From assembly GCA_035934555.1 (NCBI GenBank), contig DASYXT010000141.1, positions 62,001-126,000 of the forward strand: 64,000 nucleotides of DNA, written 5' to 3'. This DNA is from DASYXT01 sp035934555 (GTDB lineage Bacteria > Verrucomicrobiota > Verrucomicrobiia > Limisphaerales > UBA8199). Position numbers and translations under genes: made by a program. This document shows, one piece after another, positions 19,127 to 27,901 of the stretch (its first letter is position 1; each line of letters starts with the position of its first letter). A model generated the notes under the pieces. The model was not told where the DNA came from. It saw nothing but the letters and a program-made list of their open reading frames with translations, and made no database searches.

Positions 19127-20644
19127 TCACAGGTTTGAGCCGCTCTTGAATTGCGTCCGCTCCTCCCAGTCCCGCGAGCGCTTGAGGGCCTCAGTCCAAC
19201 GGCTCCGGCGGTGCTCGACTTCATCGCGGCTCTTCTGCGGCTCGAACACGCGCTCGGTTTGCCAGGTCTTTTCCACCTCTACCTGGTCTTTCCAGAACCC
19301 AACCGCCAAGCCGGCCAGGTAAGCGGCGCCTAATGCGGTCGTTTCCACAATCTTCGGACGAACCACCGGCACCCCGAGGATATCGGCTTGGAATTGCATC
19401 AGTAGGTTGTTGGCGGATGCGCCGCCATCTACCCGGAGTTCATTCAGAGCGATATGTGAATCGGCCTTCATCACCTCGAGGACGTCGGCCACTTGAAAGG
19501 CGATTCCCTCCAGAGCGGCCCTGGCCAGGTGGCCGGCCGTGGTCCCGCGCGTCAGGCCCGTGATTGTTCCGCGGGCATACTGATCCCAATGCGGCGCGCC
19601 CAGGCCGGCGAAGGCCGGCACCAGGTAAACCCCGCCGCAATCCGGCACGCCGGCAGCCAGCTTTTCAATTTCCGCCGATGAATCGATCAAACCCAGTCCA
19701 TCGCGCAGCCATTGAACCACCGCCCCACCAACAAACACGCTGCCTTCCAGGGCGTATTGCATCTGAGAGCCGCGCCTCCACGCCACCGTCGTGAGCAGTT
19801 GGTGTTCCGACAGAGCCGGCTCCGAGCCGATATTCATCAGCATAAAGCAACCGGTGCCGTAGGTGTTCTTGGCAAGCCCATGGCGAAAACAGTTCTGCCC
19901 GAACAAGGCCGCTTGCTGGTCTCCTGCAATTCCCGCAATGGGGACAGGCTCACCGAGCCACTCGGCTGAGATGCGGCCATAAATCTCGCTGGAAGAACGG
20001 ACCTCCGGCAACAGCTCGCGCGGAACATCCAACGCGGTTAACAGCTCCTCATCCCACGCCCCGGTCTGGATATTGAAGAGCATCGTGCGCGAGGCATTGC
20101 TCGGATCAGTGATATGAAGGGCGCCGCCGGTGAGTTTCCAGATCAGCCAGGTATCCACCGTGCCAAAGGCTAATTCGCCTCGGCGTGCCCGCGCCCGGGC
20201 GCCCGGGACGTTATCCAGCAGCCACCGCACTTTGCTTCCCGAGAAATACGCATCAATTACCAAACCGGCTTTGCGGCGCACCAACTCCCCTAGCCCGGCT
20301 CGTTTCAATTCGTCGCAAAAGCCGGCGGTCCGGCGGTCCTGCCACACAATGGCGTTGTGGATCGGCTCCCCAGTGCGGCGGTCCCAGACGAGGGTCGTTT
20401 CCCTCTGGTTGGCGATACCGATGGCGGCAAAATCTCCGGCACGCAGGCCGGCTTTAGCGAGCGCGTCGCGGGCCACCGCCAGTTGGCTTTGCCAAATCGC
20501 GGTGGGGTCGTGCTCGACCCAGCCGCTTTGCGGGTAAACCTGCGGAAATTCCTTTTGACTTACAGCGCGGATGACGCCGGCGTGATCGAAGATAATCGCG
20601 CGGGAACTGGTTGTGCCCTGGTCCAGGGAAAGAATAAAAGGCAT
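19127..20644 (-). CDS. glpK: Glycerol kinase
   Basis: Glycerol kinase makes glycerol-3-phosphate from glycerol and ATP. The 505 residues begin with LSLDQGTTSSRAIIFD (the ATP phosphate-binding loop), then SGWVEHDPTAIW and IGIANQRETTLVWDR, all standard for GlpK of the FGGY family. The C-terminal FGGY signature region contains ELRVDGGASANNLLMQFQAD. Length equals that of E. coli GlpK (502). It is the first gene of the glpK-glpD-glpF set. The region upstream (20645-20832) is shared with the divergent DUF883 gene and should hold its promoter. Confidence 0.97.
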   Translation of the reverse strand: MPFILSLDQGTTSSRAIIFDHAGVIRAVSQKEFPQVYPQSGWVEHDPTAIWQSQLAVARDALAKAGLRAGDFAAIGIANQRETTLVWDRRTGEPIHNAIVWQDRRTAGFCDELKRAGLGELVRRKAGLVIDAYFSGSKVRWLLDNVPGARARARRGELAFGTVDTWLIWKLTGGALHITDPSNASRTMLFNIQTGAWDEELLTALDVPRELLPEVRSSSEIYGRISAEWLGEPVPIAGIAGDQQAALFGQNCFRHGLAKNTYGTGCFMLMNIGSEPALSEHQLLTTVAWRRGSQMQYALEGSVFVGGAVVQWLRDGLGLIDSSAEIEKLAAGVPDCGGVYLVPAFAGLGAPHWDQYARGTITGLTRGTTAGHLARAALEGIAFQVADVLEVMKADSHIALNELRVDGGASANNLLMQFQADILGVPVVRPKIVETTALGAAYLAGLAVGFWKDQVEVEKTWQTERVFEPQKSRDEVEHRRSRWTEALKRSRDWEERTQFKSGSNL

Positions 20645-20832
20645 AGGTGTTTATGGTCGAACGTGACCAAGCTCGTCAAGCCGCCGGCATTTGCAAATCC
20701 AAAAAAGACCGGACCTGGCGATGGTGGAAGGGGAATGGGGTTCGATGCACTGCCCTTCCCAATGGAAAAGCGAAAATGTTTTGGGGTACTGCACCCACTT
20801 GGGATTTATACTGGTGGCCGTTATCTTGAGCC

Positions 20833-21033
20833 ATGAGGACAGACGAATTAGCTGACAAAGCTCAAGAATTGAAGGAACAAGCCCAGAACTGGCAGGAAAC
20901 TGCCAAATACCAGGCGCGCCGAGCCGGAGCCGCCGCCGATGAATACGTCCGCGAGAACTCCTGGCAAAGCGTTGCCATTGCTTTGGGCGTGGGATGCCTG
21001 ATTGGTTTGTTGCTGGCCAGGCGCGGCGATTGA
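20833..21033 (+). CDS. DUF883 / ElaB-YqjD-like small membrane protein
   Basis: The 66-residue protein has a charged amphipathic helix (ELADKAQELKEQAQNWQ), then the typical C-terminal pattern VRENSWQSVAIALGVGCLIGLLLARR, a membrane anchor with a final Arg pair. E. coli ElaB and YqjD of this family are tail-anchored inner-membrane proteins that bind ribosomes in stationary phase and under stress. The match covers the whole length. It is divergent from glpK and followed 32 bases later by another small membrane protein. Confidence 0.85.
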   Translation: MRTDELADKAQELKEQAQNWQETAKYQARRAGAAADEYVRENSWQSVAIALGVGCLIGLLLARRGD

Positions 21034-21065
21034 TCTCTAGGGTGAGTTCATCCAAGCAAGGCGAG

Positions 21066-21287
21066 ATGAAACAGAGATTCGCTTCTCGGCGCCCCAAGGT
21101 TTGGAACCGCAAGAACCTACCCCGCGCGATCGAGCGGTCTGAGGATTCGCCGAGCCCGACCAAGGAGATCGTTGGAGAGTTGCCCGCAGCGGCTTTGGCT
21201 GTGGCCCGGAGAAGCAAAGGCGCCGCACTTCTGGGGCTCGCTTTGGTAGTGGCAGGTCTGTGGTGGATGTTTGCTAGTCGGGATTGA
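21066..21287 (+). CDS. Small membrane protein of unknown function
   Basis: The 73-residue product has a basic N-terminus (MKQRFASRRPKVWNRKN), a charged middle and one C-terminal hydrophobic helix (AALLGLALVVAGLWWMF at about 53-69) with a short tail (ASRD). An open frame continues upstream of this ATG, but the upstream part overlaps the previous gene and is unlike a protein start. The arrangement of two small membrane proteins in a row, the first of the DUF883 type, recalls the yqjD-yqjE pairs of other bacteria. No family is assigned from sequence. Confidence 0.55.
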   Translation: MKQRFASRRPKVWNRKNLPRAIERSEDSPSPTKEIVGELPAAALAVARRSKGAALLGLALVVAGLWWMFASRD

Positions 21288-21414
21288 CCGAAGCGCCGCG
21301 CCAGGTCGCAGGTGTGCCCTCGTCGGGCACGACCGCGAAACGGGCGGGTGCTTCGGAAGCGTTTTAGCACGCAACGTTTTGACTTTCGCGAGCGGTGGGC
21401 GATACTCCGCCCGG

Positions 21415-21996
21415 ATGATCTACCGGACGATCCTCTTATTCGGCGCTCCTGGCGCGGGCAAAGGTACTCAAGGCAAAATCCTGGGCACAATCCCCAACTT
21501 CTTCCACTGCGCCTGCGGTGACGTTTTCCGCAGCATGAAGGCCGACAGCGACGTCGGCCGCATCTTTCTGGAATACTCCAGTCGGGGCGAGTTGGTGCCG
21601 GACCAACCCACCGTTGACCTGTGGCACCATTATATCGAAAGCTGCACCAAGAGCAGCCGGTTCCGGCCGGAGGCGGATACGCTGGTGTTGGACGGTATCC
21701 CGCGCAATGTGTCTCAAGCAAAGATGCTGGAAAGCAGGCTGGACGTGGTGGCCGTATTTAACCTGCGTTGCGCCAACCCGGATGTGTTGATCCAGCGGCT
21801 GCAAGGCCGCGCGCTGAAGGAAAATCGGCTCGACGATGCCAACCTCGAAGTCATTCGGAATCGGTTGCAAACCTATGAGCGCGAAAGCCGGCCGGTGCTT
21901 GATTTCTATGATAAGAGCATCGTGCGCGAGGTGGACGCGGGCCAGACGCCGGTGCAGGTTCTGGCGGAGATTCTGAACCGCATTATAACAATTTAG
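21415..21996 (+). CDS. adk: Adenylate kinase, short form
   Basis: The 193-residue nucleotide kinase has the P-loop GAPGAGKGTQ at 10-19, the AMP-binding helix region with CGDVFRSM, DGIPRN at 93-98 in place of DGFPR, and RLDD at about 140 in the LID. The LID is short and has no zinc cysteines, so this is the short type. It should keep AMP, ADP and ATP in balance; a UMP/CMP kinase role cannot be ruled out. The ATG at 21415 directly precedes the first strand of the fold. A zinc-ribbon gene starts 2 bases after its stop. Confidence 0.85.
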   Translation: MIYRTILLFGAPGAGKGTQGKILGTIPNFFHCACGDVFRSMKADSDVGRIFLEYSSRGELVPDQPTVDLWHHYIESCTKSSRFRPEADTLVLDGIPRNVSQAKMLESRLDVVAVFNLRCANPDVLIQRLQGRALKENRLDDANLEVIRNRLQTYERESRPVLDFYDKSIVREVDAGQTPVQVLAEILNRIITI

Positions 21997-21998
21997 CT

Positions 21999-22214
21999 GT
22001 GCAGGAGCAGTTCAAGACATTCACCGCGAGCGAGCTTTATTGTCCCAAGTGCGGGAAATCGCAGCCCGTCCGCGAGCGGCTGCTGCTGGTGCTGCCATCG
22101 GGTGAACTGCACGAATTCCTCTGCGCACAGTGTGCGACTTCCTTAGGCAAACGCACCGTTACGGCTCCCCCGGTGGCGCCGGTGCGCCCGCCTGCGCCGA
22201 GACGCCGGCGTTAA
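21999..22214 (+). CDS. Small zinc-ribbon protein
   Basis: The 71-residue protein holds one zinc-ribbon: CPKC at about 15-18 and CAQC at about 42-45, with an intervening beta-hairpin (RERLLLVLPSGELHEF). The tail is Pro/Arg-rich (APPVAPVRPPAPRRRR), likely disordered and able to touch nucleic acid. It begins with GTG 2 bases after the adenylate kinase stop, so the two are cotranscribed. Function unknown. Confidence 0.6.
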   Translation: MQEQFKTFTASELYCPKCGKSQPVRERLLLVLPSGELHEFLCAQCATSLGKRTVTAPPVAPVRPPAPRRRR

Positions 22215-22332
22215 CATTGTGTTTCAGAATGTGGGAGACGAGGTAGCGAGCCTCTGATCTGCCCAGACGCGCCACAAGAACACCGGTAAAAATGCTGCGA
22301 ACGCCCCTGCCGAACTGCTAGACTGCACGGTG

Positions 22333-24129
22333 ATGAACAATTCAGGCCGATTACGGATTGGCGATGATTGGCACGCCATCACCATTATTGCGCTATCGCA
22401 GCAAAATCCCTTGAAAGCGGTCGCCGAGTTCGTCGAGAACAGCATCGACGCCAAAGCGCGAAACATCACCATCACGCGTGGGCGTGAGAAGGGCCAGCAT
22501 TTCCTGCGGATTAAAGATGACGGGGAGGGAGTTCCGCGGGACGCGCAGGGGCTGCCGGATTTTCAGTATGTCGCGACGCACATCTGCGATTCGATCAAGC
22601 GGCAGCTCAAACACAATGGCTCAACCGGCGTGCAGGGGGAGTTCGGCATCGGCCTGCTCAGTTTCTGGACGGTCGGAGAGGAACTCCTGTTGGCCTCAGC
22701 CGCCGGCGATGGCCGCACTTACCAGATGCACATGCGCAAGGGCAACCCAAAATATGAGGTGAAACAGAAAGGAATATTATTTGCTGAAGGGGGAACGGAG
22801 TTGACGGTCCGGCCATTGCTGCCGGGCATTCGACAGTTCAGTGGTGAGAAACTGCAGTGGTACCTGGCTTCCGAGCTCCGGGACCGCATCCGGCAATCCG
22901 GCGTGCAAATCAGAATTGTCGATCGCACCGCACGCGCCGAATTCAAAGTCGAGCCGCGCCAGTTCGAAGGTCGCTTGCTGCATCAAATCAACCGCCAGCC
23001 ATCGCCGCAGACCTATCTGGAGCTTTATTTGAACCCGCCCGGCCAGGACAACGTGGTCGGCCTTTACCGCGCCGGCACCCGCGTCCTGGAGAATATCTGC
23101 GAGTTGGCCATGTTCTCCAAGCCGCCTTGGAACAGCGGCTACCTCCAGGGCATGGTCGATGCCGGCTACCTGAACCTGACACCGGGCACCCGCACGGGAG
23201 TGATCCAAGACGAAACCCTCGCCCGGCTCGCCGCCGAGTTGCAGCCCCTCGAGGAGCAAGCATTGCGGTTAATCGATGAACAACGCCGCGCTGAAGAGGA
23301 ACAGACCAGCCGTGATGTCTTGCGCTCGATTCAAAAGGCCCTCAAGGAGGCCATCCTGACTTTGCCCGCTGAGGAATACGACTGGTTCAATATCCGCGAA
23401 GGAGAAGTGATAATCCGCGAGGGCGCTGCCGCCAGGTCTGTTCAGGACACCGCCGCGCCAGACAACGAGCCGCTGATCATTCAAGAGACCTCGGCCGGAC
23501 CCTCCTCCGCCGCGGGCGAACAAAAACAATTTTTCGAGTATCCCGGTCCTTTGTTCAGCGCGCGGATTTCACCCGGCTCAGTGGTGCTGCCCGTCAATGG
23601 GACAAAAAATCTCCGGGCGGTTCCGCGCGACCGCGCCCAACGGTTGGTGGAAGACAATCTGGATTTCCGTTGGACCATGGTTGAAGGGGAAGGCCGGCTG
23701 GAGAAGGATACGGACGAGATTGCGACCTTTCACGCTCCAGCCGAACCGGGGTTGACACGCATTCGCGTGGCCGTCACGCAAGGCGACGTGAGTTGCCAAG
23801 TGGAGGCTCTGGTGACCGTGACCCAATCGCTGCTGCCACCGCCGAAAGAACGCGAGGTCACCCGCGAAGGAATCCCGGCCTATACTTTTCAGCGCGCGCC
23901 AGGTGAGCTATGGCGTTCGAGGCTCGATGCCCAGAAAAACCTGATCGTGGTCAACAGCGGGCATCGGGATTTTGTTTATGCCGCCCGCCATAAGGCCCTC
24001 AAGCTGCGCTACATCAGCCGGTTGTACGCCAAGGAATTGGTCTTGCGCAATTTTGTCGGTGTTCCAGCGGAGCAACTGCTCGAACGGCTCATCGAACTGA
24101 GCCTCTACACGGAAGAGAATTTGAAATAG
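22333..24129 (+). CDS. GHKL-fold ATPase, MORC/MutL/Hsp90-like
   Basis: The 598-residue protein starts with a GHKL ATP-binding domain: N-box AVAEFVENSIDAKA at 29-42, G1 box KDDGEGVP at 61-68 and G2 box GEFGIGLLSFW at 102-112. The transducer-like region follows (about 190-290), then a coiled coil (about 300-345), then a beta-rich Ig-like region (about 410-510), and a conserved C-terminal helical domain (NSGHRDFVYAARHKALKLRY). It differs from Hsp90 and MutL in the C-terminal half. Related bacterial ATPases with this start were linked to restriction-type systems and to the origin of eukaryotic MORC proteins. No restriction gene is adjacent here. An in-frame GTG at 22330 directly precedes the ATG. 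Confidence 0.8.
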   Translation: MNNSGRLRIGDDWHAITIIALSQQNPLKAVAEFVENSIDAKARNITITRGREKGQHFLRIKDDGEGVPRDAQGLPDFQYVATHICDSIKRQLKHNGSTGVQGEFGIGLLSFWTVGEELLLASAAGDGRTYQMHMRKGNPKYEVKQKGILFAEGGTELTVRPLLPGIRQFSGEKLQWYLASELRDRIRQSGVQIRIVDRTARAEFKVEPRQFEGRLLHQINRQPSPQTYLELYLNPPGQDNVVGLYRAGTRVLENICELAMFSKPPWNSGYLQGMVDAGYLNLTPGTRTGVIQDETLARLAAELQPLEEQALRLIDEQRRAEEEQTSRDVLRSIQKALKEAILTLPAEEYDWFNIREGEVIIREGAAARSVQDTAAPDNEPLIIQETSAGPSSAAGEQKQFFEYPGPLFSARISPGSVVLPVNGTKNLRAVPRDRAQRLVEDNLDFRWTMVEGEGRLEKDTDEIATFHAPAEPGLTRIRVAVTQGDVSCQVEALVTVTQSLLPPPKEREVTREGIPAYTFQRAPGELWRSRLDAQKNLIVVNSGHRDFVYAARHKALKLRYISRLYAKELVLRNFVGVPAEQLLERLIELSLYTEENLK

Positions 24130-24167
24130 ATCTGAATGGCCGCCGGGACCCAGAAATCGATCTTAAG

Positions 24168-24230
24168 GAATTCAAAGCGGTCCAAGGCCCAAGCAATTGA
24201 AGATTTTCTTCATACCGACGCTTTGAATTC
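24168..24230. terminator. Inverted repeat between convergent genes
   Basis: GAATTCAAAGCG at 24168-24179 pairs exactly with CGCTTTGAATTC at 24219-24230; the 39-base centre is not strongly structured. It lies between the GHKL ATPase and the end of the BMC operon, which converge. A two-way terminator is plausible from position, but there is no long T-tract. Confidence 0.4.
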
Positions 24231-24247
24231 TTTGGGGGCTCCGCAAC

Positions 24248-25498
24248 TCACCCGAACTTCCGCGTCAAGCGGTGGCGGTCGTAAGCCCGGCGCTGTTCGG
24301 GAGCCATGCGGGAAAAATCCGGTGCGCCATTGGCCAACATCGGCCAGGAGGCCCCCCCTAAGGCGGCAGTTGAAGCTCCGGCCGGTGATGAAGAAGTAAC
24401 CGTTACCCTCGAGCGACTGCGGTTATTCGCGTCATAGCTCATCGCTGAGTCGGTTAATTCGAGATCACGCTCGAGCGAGAGCTTGGGTTTGATTCCCTTC
24501 CCCTGAAGCACGCCGTGGTAGGCGCGCACGGCTTCTTCCGGCGAAATTTTCCCGTCGGAGATCAGCCGCAGCATTTCAATGAACGCGAGCTGATGTTCGG
24601 CGTTGTTGATCTTGCGGCCAAACAAGGCGACGCGCGCGCCGTACTTCTGCGCATCGTGCAGGAGTTTAAACGCATCGTAAGTTGTTCCCGCGCTGCCGCC
24701 CAGAATCCCAACCACCAGATTCGGGTCGTATTGGGCCAGCTCCTCCATAGCGCGCGGGCCGTGATAGACAATCTTAAGGAATAGCGGACGGCCGCTCTCG
24801 GGCACGCCGGCGAGTGCGCGCACGATGTTGTCGTTGATGAACTCGCCCAGCTTTTCCGCCGGGATGCCGCTCGGAACATTCGGATCGAACACTTCCAGAA
24901 AATAGCGAAAGCCCTTCCGCTCGGCTTCTTCGCGAAAGCATTTAAAGGCGAGCAGCGTCGCGCGGTCCTGTTTGACATCGTTGAGGAAGGTCACCGAATA
25001 CAGCCCAAGGTTCGCGCCGGGAAAGCCACCCGCTTCCCGGGCGCACTCGATCTTGCCGCATTGGATTTGGTCGATGGTGGCGCTGCGAAACGGTTGCGCC
25101 GGCTCGGCCATATAGCAGCCGTGGCGGACGGCCCAGACGTCCGTCGCATCGTTGGCGCGCGCCGCCGGCGTCACGTCGGATTGTCCAAATAGGCCCTCTT
25201 TGATGGTGAGTTGCTCGTTGACGTAAGCCGACATCAGCATGACGTCCACCAGGCCCTGGTGGACCACTTCGCGGATGATGTCGAGGAATTCCGGCAGGTT
25301 CCGGTACCCATACTCGGCCCGGGTCCAAATCTCCGGAGAGAATCGGGCCGGCCGCTCCCCCTGCCCCGCCAGATACGAACGCGGGCCCGGCGCGCGAACC
25401 CCGAACGCCATGTCCGCATCTTTTGCGTCAGCCAGGATAAACGCTCGCGAGGAGCGATTCGCTTTAATCTCGGCCAGCTTGCGGTCCAGCGACTTCAT
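24248..25498 (-). CDS. TIM-barrel aldolase-like protein of the BMC locus
   Basis: The 416-residue protein looks like a DeoC/LacD-type TIM barrel: alternating strand-helix pattern, a phosphate-binding-like GILGGSAGTTYDAFKLL and VALFGRKINNAEHQ near the C-terminal end of the barrel, and a candidate Schiff-base lysine in LFLKIVYHGPRAME. It ends with a low-complexity linker (SSSPAGASTAALGGAS) and a basic helix (PDFSRMAPEQRRAYDRHR), an arrangement like that of cargo tags. It is the last gene of the BMC operon, 3 bases after the dehydrogenase. Similar genes sit in PVC BMC loci without a settled role. It may be a second aldolase for a deoxy-sugar phosphate; this is not established. Confidence 0.65.
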   Translation of the reverse strand: MKSLDRKLAEIKANRSSRAFILADAKDADMAFGVRAPGPRSYLAGQGERPARFSPEIWTRAEYGYRNLPEFLDIIREVVHQGLVDVMLMSAYVNEQLTIKEGLFGQSDVTPAARANDATDVWAVRHGCYMAEPAQPFRSATIDQIQCGKIECAREAGGFPGANLGLYSVTFLNDVKQDRATLLAFKCFREEAERKGFRYFLEVFDPNVPSGIPAEKLGEFINDNIVRALAGVPESGRPLFLKIVYHGPRAMEELAQYDPNLVVGILGGSAGTTYDAFKLLHDAQKYGARVALFGRKINNAEHQLAFIEMLRLISDGKISPEEAVRAYHGVLQGKGIKPKLSLERDLELTDSAMSYDANNRSRSRVTVTSSSPAGASTAALGGASWPMLANGAPDFSRMAPEQRRAYDRHRLTRKFG

Positions 25499-25501
25499 CG
25501 G

Positions 25502-26428
25502 TCAGGTCCTCACTTGCGCCAAAGTGGCTTTCAATGCGCGAGCCGATTGCTGCAGGCCCAGTTCCTCCTTGGGCCAGAGCTTCAACGCCTCCTGTCGGAG
25601 CACCCCGCGCCGGCCAACGGCACACGGAACACTTAAGCAAATCCCACTGATTCCATAGGCACCCTGCACCAAAGACGACACCGGCAGCAGTGCCTGCTGG
25701 TCCAGCAGCACCGCATGAATGACGTCACGGATGGCCAGCGCCACGGCCCAGCCTGCGCCGCCCTTCTTCTTTATCACTTCCGCGCCGCTGCCTTTTGTCC
25801 GCTCGAAAATGGCATTCTGAAATCCTGGGTTGCACTCAGACATGCTGGTCAGCGGCAAGCCGTTCACGGTAGCACCGGACCAAACGGGGACCATCGAATC
25901 ACCATGTTCGCCAAGGATAAGCGCTTTAACCTGGGTTGCGGCCAGTTTGAGCTCGGCGGCCAGCAACGAACTGAAGCGAGCCGTATCGAGCATGGTGCCG
26001 AGGCCATAAACCTGTTGCCAGGGCAGCCCCAATTTCTCCAGCGCCAGGTGCGTCAGGATATCCACCGGATTGGATACGACGAAAACGTGAGCCTCCTTGC
26101 GCACCCCAGCCATCTTCAGGCTATCGAGAATCTGGACGAACAGCGTGACGTTCCGGTTGATGAGGTCCAGGCGCGATTCATCCGGTTTGCGGCGCAACCC
26201 CGCCGTGAGCAGGAACACGTCGCTATCGGCGGCGCGCGAGTAATCGCCGGCATAAATCCGCTGATCGCCCGCGACCGACGCGCCGTGCAACAGGTCCAGC
26301 GCTTCGCCTTCGGCCAGCGCGCTGTTGGCGTCCAGAAGCTGTATTTCCGAAACCAGCCCCGCGCACTGCAGCGCAAACGCCGCACAGGAACCGACGCGCC
26401 CACCTCCACCTATAATGGTGACTTTCAT
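25502..26428 (-). CDS. Lactate/malate dehydrogenase family protein (BMC locus)
   Basis: The Rossmann fold starts at once after this ATG (MKVTIIGGGGRVGSCAAFAL); an ATG 36 bases upstream would add a polar extension. Catalytic features are GEHGDS with the active His and the NPVDILTHLA segment. The substrate-specificity loop reads AGLRRKPDESRLDL: lactate dehydrogenases have Gln before KPxE and malate dehydrogenases have Arg, so this loop is mixed, with Arg at the key position. In PVC BMC loci this gene is usually described as a lactate dehydrogenase that recycles NAD(H). It lies between the class II aldolase and the TIM-barrel gene. Confidence 0.85.
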   Translation of the reverse strand: MKVTIIGGGGRVGSCAAFALQCAGLVSEIQLLDANSALAEGEALDLLHGASVAGDQRIYAGDYSRAADSDVFLLTAGLRRKPDESRLDLINRNVTLFVQILDSLKMAGVRKEAHVFVVSNPVDILTHLALEKLGLPWQQVYGLGTMLDTARFSSLLAAELKLAATQVKALILGEHGDSMVPVWSGATVNGLPLTSMSECNPGFQNAIFERTKGSGAEVIKKKGGAGWAVALAIRDVIHAVLLDQQALLPVSSLVQGAYGISGICLSVPCAVGRRGVLRQEALKLWPKEELGLQQSARALKATLAQVRT

Positions 26429-26537
26429 GGCAACGAAGACATCTGAGTGGGTGATGCCGTCCATGGCCGTTTTCCGCGTGCGCAGGTGGAACAGGTTACC
26501 TCTAGCAGCAGCGGCTGATAATGGGCTCCCGAGCAGG

Positions 26538-27599
26538 TCATGACCGCAGCCCTTTCAAGATTTGTTCAGTAATCGCCTGAACCAAGGTCTCGGCCTGCGG
26601 GTCAGGAATTGCCCCCCCGGGTGTGCCGTTGCCACCCTCCGCCGCAGCGGGTAAAGCACAGGCCACCCCCGGACGCCAACCCTCATTATCGCACAGTTCG
26701 CATTCCTTGAGACCAAACCGCGGATCGGGAATGCCCAGGCTCTGCTTAATCTTCAGCAGGTCCTGGAGCTGAGTGGGGGTCATGGTATTGACCGGCTTGC
26801 CCAATTGCGAGGCGACCAGCACCGTTCGGCAATAGGCCTCGAGGATTTCCACTTTGAAATAGGCGTCCTCGATATTGTTATGGCTCCAGGTCACCACGCC
26901 GTGGTTGGCCATGAGAATCGTGTTGTGCTTATCTACCAGATCGGCCACCAGCTTGCCCATCTCCGGAGTCCCCGGCGTCCGATACGGCGCGATGGCCACC
27001 GACGCGAACACTTCAAACTCGGGGATCATGCACGTGGGCGGTTCAACGCCGGCCACCGCAAACCCTGTTGCGTGAGGCGGGTGGCAATGCACGCTGGCCA
27101 TCGCCCGCGGTTGGCGTTTCATAATCTGCAGGTGCATCAGAATCTCGCTGGTGCGCTTTTTTGTCCCGGCCAATTGATTGCCTTCCAGGTCCACCAGGCA
27201 CATGTCCTCCGGTTTCATGAAACCCTTCGATACCAGCGTCGGCGTGCAGAGAGCGAGGTCCTCGCCGACACGAATGGCGAGATTGCCGCCATTGCCATCG
27301 ACGTATTCGCGCAGCCAGAGGCGCCGGCCGATTTCACACAACTCCTGCTTTAACTGGTTGAGGCGCGGCGAATTAAAAAAACTCTCGATTTCAGCAGGCG
27401 AACTCTTTGATGTCACCGCGCGGCTCGGCGGAACCACTGCCCCCGCGGTGACCACAGCCGTCGGTCCATTGCGGCTTTGCAGGTCGCGCAGAAAATCGCG
27501 CGCTGACGGCGTGAGCAAGGCGTCCTCAGGCAAAATGGGAGCACCATTGCCGTCGCGGACCATTTGTTCCAAATCGCGCAAACTTATCACCTGTTTCAT
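26538..27599 (-). CDS. Class II aldolase (fuculose/rhamnulose-1-phosphate type), BMC cargo
   Basis: The 353-residue protein has the AraD/FucA fold from about 80 to 280. Zinc ligands are in VHCHPPHA (H171, H173) and ANHG (H233); E152 in RTSEILMHL fits the catalytic acid. The expected reaction splits L-fuculose-1-P or L-rhamnulose-1-P into DHAP and lactaldehyde. Family members are about 215 residues; this one has an N-terminal extension of about 80 residues and a C-terminal tail with a Gly/Pro linker and an amphipathic helix (AETLVQAITEQILKGL), the form of an encapsulation peptide. Its start overlaps the BMC-P stop by 4 bases (ATGA). Confidence 0.88.
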   Translation of the reverse strand: MKQVISLRDLEQMVRDGNGAPILPEDALLTPSARDFLRDLQSRNGPTAVVTAGAVVPPSRAVTSKSSPAEIESFFNSPRLNQLKQELCEIGRRLWLREYVDGNGGNLAIRVGEDLALCTPTLVSKGFMKPEDMCLVDLEGNQLAGTKKRTSEILMHLQIMKRQPRAMASVHCHPPHATGFAVAGVEPPTCMIPEFEVFASVAIAPYRTPGTPEMGKLVADLVDKHNTILMANHGVVTWSHNNIEDAYFKVEILEAYCRTVLVASQLGKPVNTMTPTQLQDLLKIKQSLGIPDPRFGLKECELCDNEGWRPGVACALPAAAEGGNGTPGGAIPDPQAETLVQAITEQILKGLRS

Positions 27600-27901
27600 G
27601 CGGAAAGCGGGTTATAGAAAACTTCATCCACCAGAATGGCGGTAATCGCATCAATCGGCGCAGGCGGGTCCAGCGGGCATGCCGCCTCGCGGCCTTCGAC
27701 AAAGCCGACGCCCTGCCCCACCGCCGCGCCCAGGCAATCGTAACTGACCAGGGTGGGCTCTTTGCTTAGACCCTCGGGGATAGCCGAGCCGTGCGGATAG
27801 TTTTCCCTGCTGAACGGCGACACCAGCAGCCAGCGGCCGCCTTCAAGAGCAGGAACCGCGACGCTCAACGTGACGCGGCCAATGACTTTGCCCAGTCTCA
27901 T
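27596..27901 (-). CDS. BMC-P shell vertex protein (EutN/CcmL family)
   Basis: This 101-residue protein begins MRLGKVIGRVTLSVAVPALEG, the usual start of pentameric EutN/CcmL vertex proteins, and has the core YDCLGAAVGQGVGFVEG and the final AIDAIT-like strand (PIDAITAILVDEV). Five copies form a pentamer that caps one corner of the icosahedral shell. It overlaps both neighbours by 4 bases (ATGA), so it is translationally coupled to the second BMC-P upstream and the class II aldolase downstream. Confidence 0.93.
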   Translation of the reverse strand: MRLGKVIGRVTLSVAVPALEGGRWLLVSPFSRENYPHGSAIPEGLSKEPTLVSYDCLGAAVGQGVGFVEGREAACPLDPPAPIDAITAILVDEVFYNPLSA

